A stretch of 5,468 bases of DNA from Ruminococcus sp. CAG:488 (GTDB taxonomy: Bacteria > Bacillota > Clostridia > Oscillospirales > Acutalibacteraceae): NCBI GenBank assembly GCA_000434055.1, contig HF999643.1, positions 196,807 to 202,274 on the forward strand. The letters run 5' to 3'. A program made the position numbers and the translations under genes. Below, piece by piece: positions 5,456 through 5,468 of this stretch. A model generated the notes under the pieces. That model ran no database searches, was not told where the DNA came from, and saw only the letters and a list, made by a program, of their open reading frames with translations. The stretch's first letter is position 1, and every line of letters starts with the position of its first letter.

Positions 5456-5468
5456 ATTTAATTTACTT

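Overview
The window looks like chromosomal DNA from a low-to-moderate GC Gram-positive, probably a gut clostridium of the Ruminococcus/Oscillospiraceae kind. This is inferred from strong AGGAGG-type ribosome sites, sigma-A-like promoters in AT-rich gaps, an S-box-type RNA leader, and a Thr/Lys linker plus Asp/Tyr-rich tail on a membrane-anchored protein. No species assignment is possible from the sequence alone. There is no sign of a phage, insertion sequence, CRISPR array, tRNA or rRNA.

All six supported genes lie on the minus strand, so transcription runs from high to low coordinates. From the right edge: a hairpin (5420-5455) probably ends the transcript of a gene outside the window. A near-consensus promoter (5355-5383) then drives a 257-residue membrane-anchored protein of unknown function that starts at GTG (5321-4548). 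Eight bases after its stop codon begins a compact S-box (SAM-I class) aptamer (4539-4453), followed by an antiterminator/terminator pair (4477-4418). This leads into a 104-residue protein of unknown function (4373-4059). A separate promoter (4013-4041) precedes a ThuA-like gene (3988-3260) and an RlmA-type 23S rRNA guanine methyltransferase gene (3258-2446), which are one base apart. After a 157-base gap with another promoter (2361-2389) comes a two-gene sugar operon: a BadF/NagK-type sugar kinase (2288-1350) and a GH4 6-phospho-glycosidase (1331-42).

The kinase and the GH4 enzyme form a plausible route in which a sugar or glycoside is phosphorylated in the cytoplasm and then cleaved; no PTS gene is visible. 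The most notable item is the riboswitch. Its P1, P2 with kink-turn-like bases, P3 and ligand-pocket bases match the SAM-I family. The P2-loop pseudoknot is kept by compensatory changes (CAAG with CUUG). The P4 hairpin appears to be missing, and the switch sits in front of an uncharacterised small protein rather than a known methionine or SAM gene.
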